A DNA stretch of 34,681 nt, taken from assembly GCA_030603385.1 (NCBI GenBank), contig JAUVXW010000042.1, positions 1 through 34,681 of the forward strand, written 5' to 3'. Below are positions 24,524-31,868 of this stretch, piece after piece. Source of the stretch: Promethearchaeota archaeon (GTDB lineage Archaea > Asgardarchaeota > Lokiarchaeia > Sigyniarchaeales > SOKP01). The translations under genes were made by a program, and so were the position numbers. The notes below the pieces were generated by a model. The model did no database searches, was not told the origin of the DNA, and saw nothing but the letters and a program-made list of their open reading frames with translations. Within the stretch, counting starts at the first letter, position 1. Each line of letters opens with the position of its first letter.

Positions 24524-24925
24524 ATGAAAAGTATATTTTTAGATACAGGGATTTTTGAATTATTTTTTAGTGGTAATCAAACCATCAAAAAGATTTTCAA
24601 CCAAATAAAAAATGAAACCATTCAAGCATTTACATTAGAATTAAATTTATGTGAGATTTTTTATAAGACATGTGAAAAATTAGGCAAAGAAACCGCCCAA
24701 ATTAGAAATATTTCTCTTAGAAACAGTAAAATAAAAATTCTTGATATAAATGACCAATTAACAATAAGATCTGGAATTTTTAAATGTAAATATCCTCAAA
24801 TATTATCACTAGTAGATGCTTATATAAGTGGTTGTGCAGATCTAAACAATTTAATAATTTATTCTACAGATCCTGGGCTTAAAGATATAAAAGAAGTTAA
24901 AAATAATATTTTTCCTTTGGATTAA
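24524..24925 (+). CDS. PIN-domain toxin
   Basis: The 133-residue PIN domain has D7 (FLDTGIFE), E44 (NLCEIFY), D98 (LVDAYIS) and D116 (STDPGLKD). All four core acids are present. It forms a pair with the AbrB antitoxin before it; the 22-base gap is longer than in the neighbouring pair. It is not closely related to the toxin at 23301, so the two pairs were probably gained separately. Confidence 0.85.
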   Translation: MKSIFLDTGIFELFFSGNQTIKKIFNQIKNETIQAFTLELNLCEIFYKTCEKLGKETAQIRNISLRNSKIKILDINDQLTIRSGIFKCKYPQILSLVDAYISGCADLNNLIIYSTDPGLKDIKEVKNNIFPLD

Positions 24926-25227
24926 TTATATAATAGTTGGGTCTCTTTTAATCTCCCAACGTGTGTTATAGCGTCTGATATCATTGTAGATTGGCTTCTA
25001 CTCCGCCATCGAAATCGTTATTTTCAACTATATTGTAAAGAGGTAAGATTCTCTAAATTCTAATGAAATTAATATACATTATGGTAAGGATTTTATTATG
25101 TATAATTTACTAATAAAAGAATTTTAAATAGGTTGTTTTTCGCGTATTTAGGAAATCTGTTAAAAATTTTTAGGTTTATTAAGAGACTACTAAAATTAAA
25201 TTTACTTTTAAAAACCTTCTTATTATT
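24926..25227. other. Intergenic region
   Basis: A 302-base spacer. A hairpin lies at 24936-24960 (6-bp stem GTTGGG/CCCAAC). Nothing else is recognised. Confidence 0.4.
24936..24960 (+). terminator. Hairpin just after the PIN toxin gene
   Basis: A GTTGGG/CCCAAC stem with a 13-base loop starts 11 bases after the stop codon. No T-run follows at once, so it may stabilise the mRNA end rather than stop transcription. Confidence 0.3.
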
Positions 25228-25608
25228 ATGGAAACAATTTATGTGTTCAAGGTTGCTTTAAAGTATCGGAAAGGTTTATGGCGTAAAATTGAGATTAAAA
25301 AAGATCAAACACTTGGAGAATTTGATGAAATTATTCGAGAATCATTCAATTATGATTCATGGGATCATTTAAGCATGTTTTTTTCTGGCCGTGCATGGAA
25401 ATCAGAAGATTTTGGTCAAATTGAGCCGGGAAGCCAAGGTGCGGGTGTTAAAATGCAAATTGATCAGTTAGGGTTGTCTGAGGAAGATAAATTGGAGTAT
25501 GTATATGATTTTGGAGATGATATACAACATGTTATTACATTAGAAAAGATTAAAGAATCAGAAATAAAATACAAAACACCTTGTATCATTGCGAAAAGCA
25601 GAACTTGA
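25228..25608 (+). CDS. pRiA4b ORF-3-like protein, probably truncated by a stop codon
   Basis: The 126-residue protein matches the plasmid pRiA4b ORF-3 family: VFKVALKYRKGLWRKIEI, LGEFDEIIRESFNYD, WDHLSMFFSG, and the hallmark YVYDFGDDIQHVITLEKI. Function of the family is unknown; it is found near mobile elements and TA loci. The frame ends with TGA at 25606-25608, but it stays open beyond it for another 24 codons to TAG at 25681-25683. That extension has a Cys pair (KYCRQCKNMGKK) of the kind seen at the end of many relatives, which suggests that the stop arose by mutation. Confidence 0.75.
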   Translation: METIYVFKVALKYRKGLWRKIEIKKDQTLGEFDEIIRESFNYDSWDHLSMFFSGRAWKSEDFGQIEPGSQGAGVKMQIDQLGLSEEDKLEYVYDFGDDIQHVITLEKIKESEIKYKTPCIIAKSRT

Positions 25609-25683
25609 TTAAAATATTGTAGACAATGTAAGAACATGGGAAAAAAAGTTAAGGCAAAATATGGGGTGATTTTGCGAAAGTAG

Positions 25684-26294
25684 CTTTGAAAAATCTAAAG
25701 AATCTTTTTGATGCAATTAATAAAAATAAAAAGTGGGAGTGAAATTCCTATAACTCCCAGAAACAGTTTAACTTAACGAATTTGTTAAACTCTAATACTT
25801 TGAATTTCGGTTTTCATGATCGTCGTTCTATTTAACATTATATGTGTTAATGTTGCGAATGATTCTTGAATATTTTCGAATTTCTTTATTTATAGTCTAA
25901 TAATATAGTTATCCCCGGTGTGAAAATACCCCCTAAACTGAATATACCTACCCACAACCCTTTTTCTACCTTTTTCATAACTACGCCAAATTTGTATAAA
26001 GTTGATACATGAAATCAAAAAGAAACATTGATATTTAAATGTATTGTGATATTTTAACCAGTTTGTCCTTCTTTTCACGGAAATTAATGGAAAATGGTAA
26101 AATTATAAAATTCTTAGATTACCTTCCTTTTTGTCCCATGAATTATCATTAATCTGTTCATTATTACTATCCAAACCAAAAACCTTCAAATTTATCGAAC
26201 TCTGGAATCATTTTTCACCCAAAAATATATTAGAATCAAAGAGGTAACTTAGGTATTGTCATAAATCATTTATAGTAATAATTCCATATGTATA
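25684..26294. other. Long intergenic region with two tandem hairpins
   Basis: A 611-base spacer. It begins with two adjacent hairpins (25734-25759 and 25765-25791). A 62-codon minus-strand frame at 25890-26078 shows no protein-like features. Nothing else is recognised. Confidence 0.4.
25734..25791. other. Two tandem hairpins
   Basis: The first stem is TGGGAGT/ACTCCCA (7 bp, loop of 12). The second is AGTTTAAC/GTTAAACT (8 bp, loop of 11). They are separated by 5 bases and lie about 50 bases after the end of the extended pRiA4-like frame. Both are perfect. They may end a transcript or belong to a small structured RNA or element end. Confidence 0.4.
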
Positions 26295-26540
26295 ATGATG
26301 ACAACACCAAAAGAAAAAGAAGTGAAAAAGGAAGAAAAAGTATCTGAAGAAAACTTTTTCTTTGATGATTCTGAAGAGATCATATTAACTGAGCAAGAGA
26401 TACAAGATCTCGAAAAAAAACTTGAAAATAGAGAAATTGATGATAAAACTCGTTCTTATTTTAAGTCCTCTCACCAATTTTTTAAAAGATTGGAAGAAAA
26501 TGAATATTCAATATCATTAGAAGAAATTGAGAAATTATAA
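26295..26540 (+). CDS. Acidic small protein, putative partner of the GNAT toxin
   Basis: The 81-residue protein is strongly charged: a Lys/Glu-rich start (KEKEVKKEEKVSEE), then acidic FFFDDSEEIILTEQEIQDLEKKL, and a C-terminal helix. It has no ribbon-helix-helix fold, which is the usual partner of GNAT toxins. It ends 14 bases before the acetyltransferase gene. Small acidic proteins of this kind can neutralise toxins by mimicking or covering the binding site; that role is inferred from position only. Confidence 0.6.
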   Translation: MMTTPKEKEVKKEEKVSEENFFFDDSEEIILTEQEIQDLEKKLENREIDDKTRSYFKSSHQFFKRLEENEYSISLEEIEKL

Positions 26541-26554
26541 AAGGGATTTTTCAA

Positions 26555-27055
26555 TTGACTGATTTAATTTTTAAAGAACTAGATAGAGATGTAATTATTG
26601 AAACATTTAATTGTGGGGATCAGGCTATTAACAATTTTTTGAATAATCTAGCTCTCCTCAATCAAGAACAAAAACTTTCAAAAACCTATACTTTTTGTTT
26701 GAAAAATTCTAACACGATAATTGCATTTTTAACACTTTCCGCTTCTCAGTTAAATACAGGAGATGCAAGGATATTTGGGATTGATAAAGTGCCAATAGTA
26801 CTTCTAGGACGATTAGGGGTAGATAATAATTATAAAAATAAAAAACTAGGTGTAGCATTGATAAATATCGCCTTAGAAAAATCATTAGAAGCAAGTAAAA
26901 TCATTGCTTGTCGTTTATTGTTGGTAGAAACTACTTTGGATATTAAATCCTATTACTTAGAAAAAGTAAATATGGGTTTTGAATGGTTTCGAGATCGGAA
27001 GAATACCTCTATTCTCTTTATCGATCTGAAAAAATATGAAGAAAATCTTCAATAA
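26555..27055 (+). CDS. GNAT-family acetyltransferase (TacT/AtaT-like toxin type)
   Basis: The 166-residue GNAT protein starts with TTG at 26555; no ATG is suitable. Key features: FNCGDQAINNFLNNLALLNQEQ near the start, as in tRNA-acetylating toxins of the TacT/AtaT group (there C-G-x-x-x-L-x-x-F-L), TIIAFLTLSASQL, then the acetyl-CoA site LGRLGVDNNYKNKKLGVAL (84-102), and a C-terminal strand. TacT-type enzymes acetylate aminoacyl-tRNA. It follows the small acidic gene by 14 bases. Confidence 0.85.
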   Translation: MTDLIFKELDRDVIIETFNCGDQAINNFLNNLALLNQEQKLSKTYTFCLKNSNTIIAFLTLSASQLNTGDARIFGIDKVPIVLLGRLGVDNNYKNKKLGVALINIALEKSLEASKIIACRLLLVETTLDIKSYYLEKVNMGFEWFRDRKNTSILFIDLKKYEENLQ

Positions 27056-27269
27056 AACATAAAATGTCATTAGGTTTTAATTATTTGAATTCTGATAAGA
27101 TTTATATAACCTAACCTTGATTATATAAGCGGGTTTGAAAACCATTTGAATTCAAAGAATACGCAATTTTTTAAAAGTTAAAACAGTTAGTAATGTCAAG
27201 AATTAGAGTACAATGCCAATGGAACGAAAATATTTAAAAAAAATATTAGAGAAAATATCTAGAAAAGAT

Positions 27270-27654
27270 TTAGATGGTAACATATTCTTTTGGAAATATA
27301 TTATAGATCTGTTCTGCGGGCACCTCATTACCAGTAGAATACAAAAACCAACCAAATTCCCCCTCATCAGACGCCATACCGTAAGTATACAACTCGAATT
27401 CATGTGATTTGCGCATAGTGCCTACGAAACCGAGTAATAAATCGAGTATAGTAAGCCAAAGGTTTTGCCCCTCTTCATCCTGTTTATCAACCGGATCTTC
27501 TATCCTACGTTCATAGCCGTATAGCGTTGCCATGCAACTCCTTCCATCATTACTCTTGAAGAAGTTTACAGAAGGTTCCATAACGTTAACTAAAGATGGG
27601 AAATACTGTTGATGTTTTTCCATGGAATTTTTCGTAATAGGCAAGTAAAAATCT
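27270..27654. repeat. 385-bp direct repeat, copy 1
   Basis: Same orientation as the second copy at 30623-31007. Identity starts and stops sharply. Both copies lie in the same reading frame of an unknown protein. Confidence 0.85.
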
Positions 27655-27743
27655 ATTTTATTATAACTGGATTGTAGATAAGAGGAATATTCAATATCCC
27701 ATGTAGGCTGAACTCGATAAAGACCCCACCCACTAAATTTAAT
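27270..27743 (-). pseudogene. Copy of the 30.6-kb unknown gene, without its start
   Basis: Bases 27270-27654 match 30623-31007 over 385 bases without gaps, about 95% identical by eye. The frame continues upstream in open form to an in-frame stop at 27744-27746, giving residues like SGWGLYRVQPTWDIEY that do not match the other copy, and has no ATG. A TTG at 27642-27644 would start MPITKNSMEK and give 124 residues. The loss of the normal N-terminus suggests a chimera or a broken copy. Confidence 0.65.
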
Positions 27744-27799
27744 TTATTAGGATGAATATATTTAATAAATATGAATAATACCTATTGAGTGAGAAAAAC

Positions 27800-28105
27800 A
27801 TGAAAGCTTTAAATAAAGAAGAGATATTCAAGCTTCTCAAGCAACATAAAGAAAAATTAAAGAAGTGTTATGTTTTAAAGATTGGAATATTTGGCTCCGT
27901 TTTGAGAGGAGATAATACTAATGAGAGTGATGTCGATTTTATAGTCGAGTTTGAGGATGGGAAAAAAAATTATGATAATTTTATCGAATTAGCCTTTTTA
28001 TTAGAACGTCTTTTGCAGAGAAAAGTTGATTTACTCACGATCGAAGCTCTCAGTCCTTATATGAAGCCCAAGATCTTAAGGGAGGCTTATTTTGAATCAA
28101 TCTAA
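27800..28105 (+). CDS. MNT-type nucleotidyltransferase antitoxin
   Basis: From ATG at 27800 the 101-residue protein is a minimal nucleotidyltransferase: KIGIFGSVLRGDNTNESDVDFIVEF, the GSxxRG...SDxDxxV signature with the two Asp that bind Mg. MNT proteins AMPylate or otherwise silence the HEPN toxin of the pair. A TTG at 27785 gives five more residues but has weaker support. The HEPN gene overlaps its end by 14 bases. Confidence 0.88.
   Translation: MKALNKEEIFKLLKQHKEKLKKCYVLKIGIFGSVLRGDNTNESDVDFIVEFEDGKKNYDNFIELAFLLERLLQRKVDLLTIEALSPYMKPKILREAYFESI
28080..28085 (+). promoter_or_regulatory. Shine-Dalgarno site for the HEPN gene
   Basis: GGGAGG lies 6 bases before the TTG at 28092, inside the MNT gene. 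It supports this unusual start and translational coupling. Confidence 0.6.
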
Positions 28106-28422
28106 CGATTATGTGGACAAAATCAATCATATAAATAATGAGATTAATTATTTATCAATCAAATCAAAAGGATTAACGCATGATGAGTTTATTAAAGATG
28201 AAACACTAAAAAGAGCATTTGTTAGAAGCTTGGAGATTATTGGAGAAGCTGTAAAAACCATTCCTAAACAAGTATGTGAACAATATAGACAGATCGAATG
28301 GAATAAAATTGCGAATCATATTCCTAAAATCTCCAAGTTTCTAACAAATCGAATGGAATAAAATTGAAAATCATATTCCTAAATTAAAAGAAACAATTAA
28401 GCTAATTCTCAATGAAGAATAA
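28092..28422 (+). pseudogene. Broken HEPN-domain toxin
   Basis: The frame starts at TTG (28092) and encodes DYVDKINHINNEINYLS, RSLEIIGEAVKTIPKQ and RQIEWNKIANHIPK, the normal HEPN order, but then ends at 28361 (89 residues). The RxxxxH motif (usually KLIHxYF) that cuts RNA is missing. A near-repeat of 37 bases (about 28292-28328 and 28349-28385) follows, and in the other frame it reads NHIPKLKETIKLILNEE to 28422, which is the expected end of the protein. So an internal duplication and frame shift have removed the active site. Its MNT partner looks intact. Confidence 0.75.
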
Positions 28423-28686
28423 TTGAAATTGAAAAAAATGTATATGTCGTGGAAGGAGACAAATGTGTGGCCTTTTTATTTCTTGAGAGGTTTCATAGGG
28501 CAACGGAATCGCTGGAAATAAATGAATTTTTTTGACTAAATTGAAAATCGAGACTATACTTTTTTACGAAAATGTTAAAGATTTTATTACAAATTAATGG
28601 AAATAGACAAAAATGTTAAATATATATATTGAAATTACTTTCTGAAATATAACCCGATATTATAATAATTATTTGGTGAAATCAAA

Positions 28687-30408
28687 ATGAGAAGAAACTA
28701 TATTATTTTGTTTAGTTTTATTTGCTTTTTAATTATATTATCATTTCTACCTATTGGTCTTAGTTTTAAAACATCTTCTACATCTTCTGCTCTCGCAACC
28801 AAAGATAGTTATGTTGATTCTTATAGCGGAAAAAAAGAAATAGTAAACGAGGATAAATTGATACTTGTATACGAAACATCTGCGAGCGATTATGAATATA
28901 AATGGATTAAAACATGGGGAGGTATATATAACGATGCTACTGATTATGATAATGCAATGGCTATTGATTCTTTTAATAACATATACCTTGTAGGTCGGAT
29001 AGATACCACTGGTACTTCAAATTATAATATTGCGCTTATTAAGTGTGATTCTCAGGGAGTTGAACAATGGGTAAAAATTTGGGATGGTGGAGCTTCGGAC
29101 GAGGGTAATTCGATTTTGATTGATAATACAAATGAGATTTATGTTGTGGGAATGACGACTAGCTATGCTGATCCTGATGGGGATATGGTTATAATTAAAT
29201 ACGATAGTGATGGAAATCAGCAATGGAATTTTACTTGGGGGGGAACTGAGCTTGATAAGGCTCGAGCAATAGTAAAAGATTCGTTTAATAATTACTATAT
29301 TGCAGGTGAAACAAGGAGTTTTGCTGATGTTGATGGGGATGCGATATTAGTCAAGTTTGATAGTAATTGGATTGAGCAATGGAACGTTACATGGGGAGGA
29401 AGCGATGCAGATTTTGCTACTAGTATGGAAATTGATTCAAATGGACATATATGCATTGTAGGTTGGTCATATAGTGCTGATCCTTCACCTGGGGAATCGG
29501 ATGTCATGGTTTTAAAATATGATGCTTCAGGAACCCTTATCTGGGACGAGGATTGGGGTGTTAGCTGGACTCAAAGAGGTAATGCAATTGCTATAGACTC
29601 TAATAATAATATATATTTCGTGGGTCACACTTTTGGGAATCCCGCTTCAAGCATGAAGGGTCATTTAGTTAAGTATGATACTAATGGTAATTATCAATGG
29701 GAACGGATATGGGGTGTTGACGGAGTAATCGGTAATTCATGGTGGGGACTTACAATTGATTCTAATGATGAAATCTTTATTAGTGGTTATACATCAACTC
29801 ACGGACCCTACACCGGTGAAGGAGACGTAATACTGCTTAGTTACGACGCATCAGGAAATCAAAATTGGTATAAGACGTGGGGAATGCCAGATACTGAACT
29901 TGCCTCATGTATTAATTTGGATTCCAAGAATAACTTATATTTAGCAGGGTGGACGGAAAGTTTAGGAGCTGGGGGATATGACATTTTTCTTATGAAATAT
30001 TTAAATACTTTAGGACCAGATATAATTGCCCCCATAGTTACAATCAACGAACCTGAATTCGGAGAAGTATTTGTAGATATTTCTCCACTTTATAGTATTA
30101 CTATAGATGAAACTTCCCTAGATTCATTCTGGTATTCGTTAGATGATGGTCAAACTAATTATACTATTTCGGAATTAACGGGAGCAATAGATCAGAATGC
30201 TTGGGATAGTCTCTCAGATGGACATATAACTCTAAGATTCTATGCGAAAGATGAAGCCGGTAATGTTGGCCAAAGTTTAATAACAATAACAAAAAGAACA
30301 ACCCCAAGAACAAGCCCTCCCGGCATCCCCGGTTATGATTTAATCGCTCTTATTGGTGTAGCTTTTGTATTTACTATAATCATAATCAAGAGGAAATCTA
30401 AGAAGTAA
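28687..30408 (+). CDS. Secreted seven-bladed beta-propeller (SBBP-type) protein with C-terminal anchor
   Basis: The 573-residue protein has a signal peptide (about 1-26), then seven SBBP-type repeats of roughly 55 residues, each with a phrase like IYLVGRIDT, IYVVGMTTS, YYIAGETRS, ICIVGWSYS, IYFVGHTFG, IFISGYTST and LYLAGWTES, and a W-G-G or W-G turn. Seven blades make a full propeller. After it comes an Ig-like/Big domain (about residues 447-540) and a C-terminal TM helix ending in KRKSKK, preceded by IPGYDLIALIG, which resembles archaeal C-terminal sorting signals. A GGTGA site lies before the start and a T-run after the stop. It is a surface protein, probably for adhesion or binding; the ligand is unknown. 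Confidence 0.88.
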   Translation: MRRNYIILFSFICFLIILSFLPIGLSFKTSSTSSALATKDSYVDSYSGKKEIVNEDKLILVYETSASDYEYKWIKTWGGIYNDATDYDNAMAIDSFNNIYLVGRIDTTGTSNYNIALIKCDSQGVEQWVKIWDGGASDEGNSILIDNTNEIYVVGMTTSYADPDGDMVIIKYDSDGNQQWNFTWGGTELDKARAIVKDSFNNYYIAGETRSFADVDGDAILVKFDSNWIEQWNVTWGGSDADFATSMEIDSNGHICIVGWSYSADPSPGESDVMVLKYDASGTLIWDEDWGVSWTQRGNAIAIDSNNNIYFVGHTFGNPASSMKGHLVKYDTNGNYQWERIWGVDGVIGNSWWGLTIDSNDEIFISGYTSTHGPYTGEGDVILLSYDASGNQNWYKTWGMPDTELASCINLDSKNNLYLAGWTESLGAGGYDIFLMKYLNTLGPDIIAPIVTINEPEFGEVFVDISPLYSITIDETSLDSFWYSLDDGQTNYTISELTGAIDQNAWDSLSDGHITLRFYAKDEAGNVGQSLITITKRTTPRTSPPGIPGYDLIALIGVAFVFTIIIIKRKSKK

Positions 30409-30414
30409 ATACAC

Positions 30415-30423
30415 TTTTTTTTT
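30415..30423 (+). terminator. Poly-T terminator after the propeller gene
   Basis: Nine T begin 7 bases after the stop codon. Confidence 0.5.
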
Positions 30424-30473
30424 AAATTTTTGATTTTAAATACATTTTGCTAAACTTAAATGAATAAAAAGAT

Positions 30474-30633
30474 ATAGAATTTAATATCATTCTTTCTTAC
30501 TTATTAAACGATGAAAGAGTTAACTGATACAGAAATCCAATGGTTAGAGGCATTTACCAAAAACCATGAATTTCTCGCATCCCTCCTGCTCCATTACAAA
30601 TTAAAACATATTTTATCGACTATTAGATGGTAA
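30474..30633 (+). repeat. Copy D of the MKELTD gene-start repeat, with a 40-codon ORF
   Basis: The leader TTCTTACTTATTAAACG precedes ATG at 30511. The frame reads MKELTDTEIQWLEAF, TKNHEFLASLLLHYKLK and ends at TAA 30631-30633. Its 3' end runs into the 385-bp repeat, which starts at 30623. The copy is very close to copy B over more than 120 bases and to copy A over the first 50. Confidence 0.75.
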
Positions 30634-31007
30634 CATATTCTTTTGGAAATATATTATAGATCTGTTCAGCGGGCACCTTATTACCAGTAAAATACAAAAA
30701 CCAACCAAATTCTCCTTCATCAGATGTCATACCATAAGCATACAACTCGAATTCATGTGATTTATGCATAGTGCCTACAAAACCGAGCAGTAACTCAAGT
30801 ATAGTAAACCAAAGGTTTTGCCCCTCTTCATCCTGTTTATCAACCGAATCTTCTATCCTACGTTCATAGCCGTATAGCGTTGCCATGCAACTCCTTCCAT
30901 CATTACTCTTAAAGAAGTTTACAGAAGGTTCCATAACGTTAACTAAAGATGGGAAATACTGTTGATGTTTTTCCATGGAATTTTTCGTAATAGGCAGGTA
31001 AAAATCT
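30623..31007. repeat. 385-bp direct repeat, copy 2
   Basis: Second copy of the segment at 27270-27654. The left boundary falls inside the MKELTD repeat ORF, so two repeats meet here. Confidence 0.85.
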
Positions 31008-31132
31008 CGTACTTCCTCCTCCACCTCAGCTCTGTTAATATCTATAAAAATAAGCGAGTAAAAATATTGTTTCTTAAATCCTGACATTTCTTTGGATTTT
31101 ACTTCCTTTTTCTTAAAATTATATAAAAACAA
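30623..31132 (-). CDS. Unknown protein, fullest copy of the duplicated gene
   Basis: The 169-residue protein has no domain I recognise. It is mostly soluble, with phrases LPITKNSMEKHQQYFPSL, SCMATLYGYERRIED and FGWFLYFTGNKVPAEQ. The C-terminal 124 residues recur in the truncated copy at 27270-27644, where most differences are synonymous or conservative. That copy diverges completely before DFYLPITKNS, so the true N-terminus of the family is uncertain. It lies 4 bases after the HAD-like gene on the same strand and may be co-transcribed with it. Confidence 0.65.
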   Translation of the reverse strand: MFLYNFKKKEVKSKEMSGFKKQYFYSLIFIDINRAEVEEEVRDFYLPITKNSMEKHQQYFPSLVNVMEPSVNFFKSNDGRSCMATLYGYERRIEDSVDKQDEEGQNLWFTILELLLGFVGTMHKSHEFELYAYGMTSDEGEFGWFLYFTGNKVPAEQIYNIFPKEYVTI

Positions 31133-31136
31133 CTAA

Positions 31137-31667
31137 CTATTGAAGCAATTGATTCCAACTATTCTCATCCTCTATCAATTTGAAATGAATTTGAATATCC
31201 TGTTTATCTCCGAATTTCCTAATTTTCGAAAAGTAGTTGTTCATATCGTCGAAAATATTGAATGTAAAATTTTTTTTCAGAGAAATATTGAAATGTTTCT
31301 TATTGTTTGTACTTTTAATAATTGCTTTGATACTTTTTGCTTTCCAATTAAAATAATTACGGATTTTATGTGATTTTGCTTCAGGGTAATATTTTACATT
31401 AAATTTTTTGATGTTAACTAAGGGGTGTAATTGTTTATTTGTTAGTCTGCCAAATTCACTTTTTTTTCTACCGGTTATAAATAATATTGATTCTGCTTGG
31501 ACACAGTACCTTTTATAATATTTAACAAAATCAGGGAATAGCTTAATACCATTACCATTATGGACAGCATCTCCAACTATTTTTTCTCTAGTTTCATCGT
31601 TGGTAAAATCAGAAAAAATAGGGGGCATTACACAACCATCTATGTCAAAAATGTAAACTTCTCTCAT
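31137..31667 (-). CDS. HAD-like hydrolase
   Basis: The 176-residue protein starts with the HAD motif I, YIFDIDGCVMPP (D8 and D10), has motif II LFITGRK (Thr at about 65) and a late FDDMN that can serve as motif IV. It lacks a clear cap domain. Members are phosphatases acting on small molecules or on nucleic acid ends. The low number of small residues around motif III makes the exact type uncertain. The start ATG at 31665-31667 gives the motif almost at once, as usual. Confidence 0.75.
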   Translation of the reverse strand: MREVYIFDIDGCVMPPIFSDFTNDETREKIVGDAVHNGNGIKLFPDFVKYYKRYCVQAESILFITGRKKSEFGRLTNKQLHPLVNIKKFNVKYYPEAKSHKIRNYFNWKAKSIKAIIKSTNNKKHFNISLKKNFTFNIFDDMNNYFSKIRKFGDKQDIQIHFKLIEDENSWNQLLQ

Positions 31668-31868
31668 TAATCCATCTACGATTTAATTAGTAGTATTAAA
31701 GTTTATTAATTACTATACAGTACGAGTATTTTAATTTAACAAAATCCGTACACTTATTTCAATCTTTTAATTTAAAATTATAAATGTAACCAATCCCATT
31801 TATCAAGGAGAAAATAAAGAGAGAACTTCTAAGATTCTAAGATATTATAAATATTATATCTGTCTAAT

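Noticed and set aside
25890..26078. 62-codon minus-strand ORF in the long gap
   Set aside because: Composition is not protein-like, there is no ribosome site, and no domain is visible.
27213..27407. Plus-strand ORF overlapping the repeated gene at 27.3 kb
   Set aside because: Most of it is the antisense of the repeated coding frame; the first 19 codons alone give no recognisable protein.
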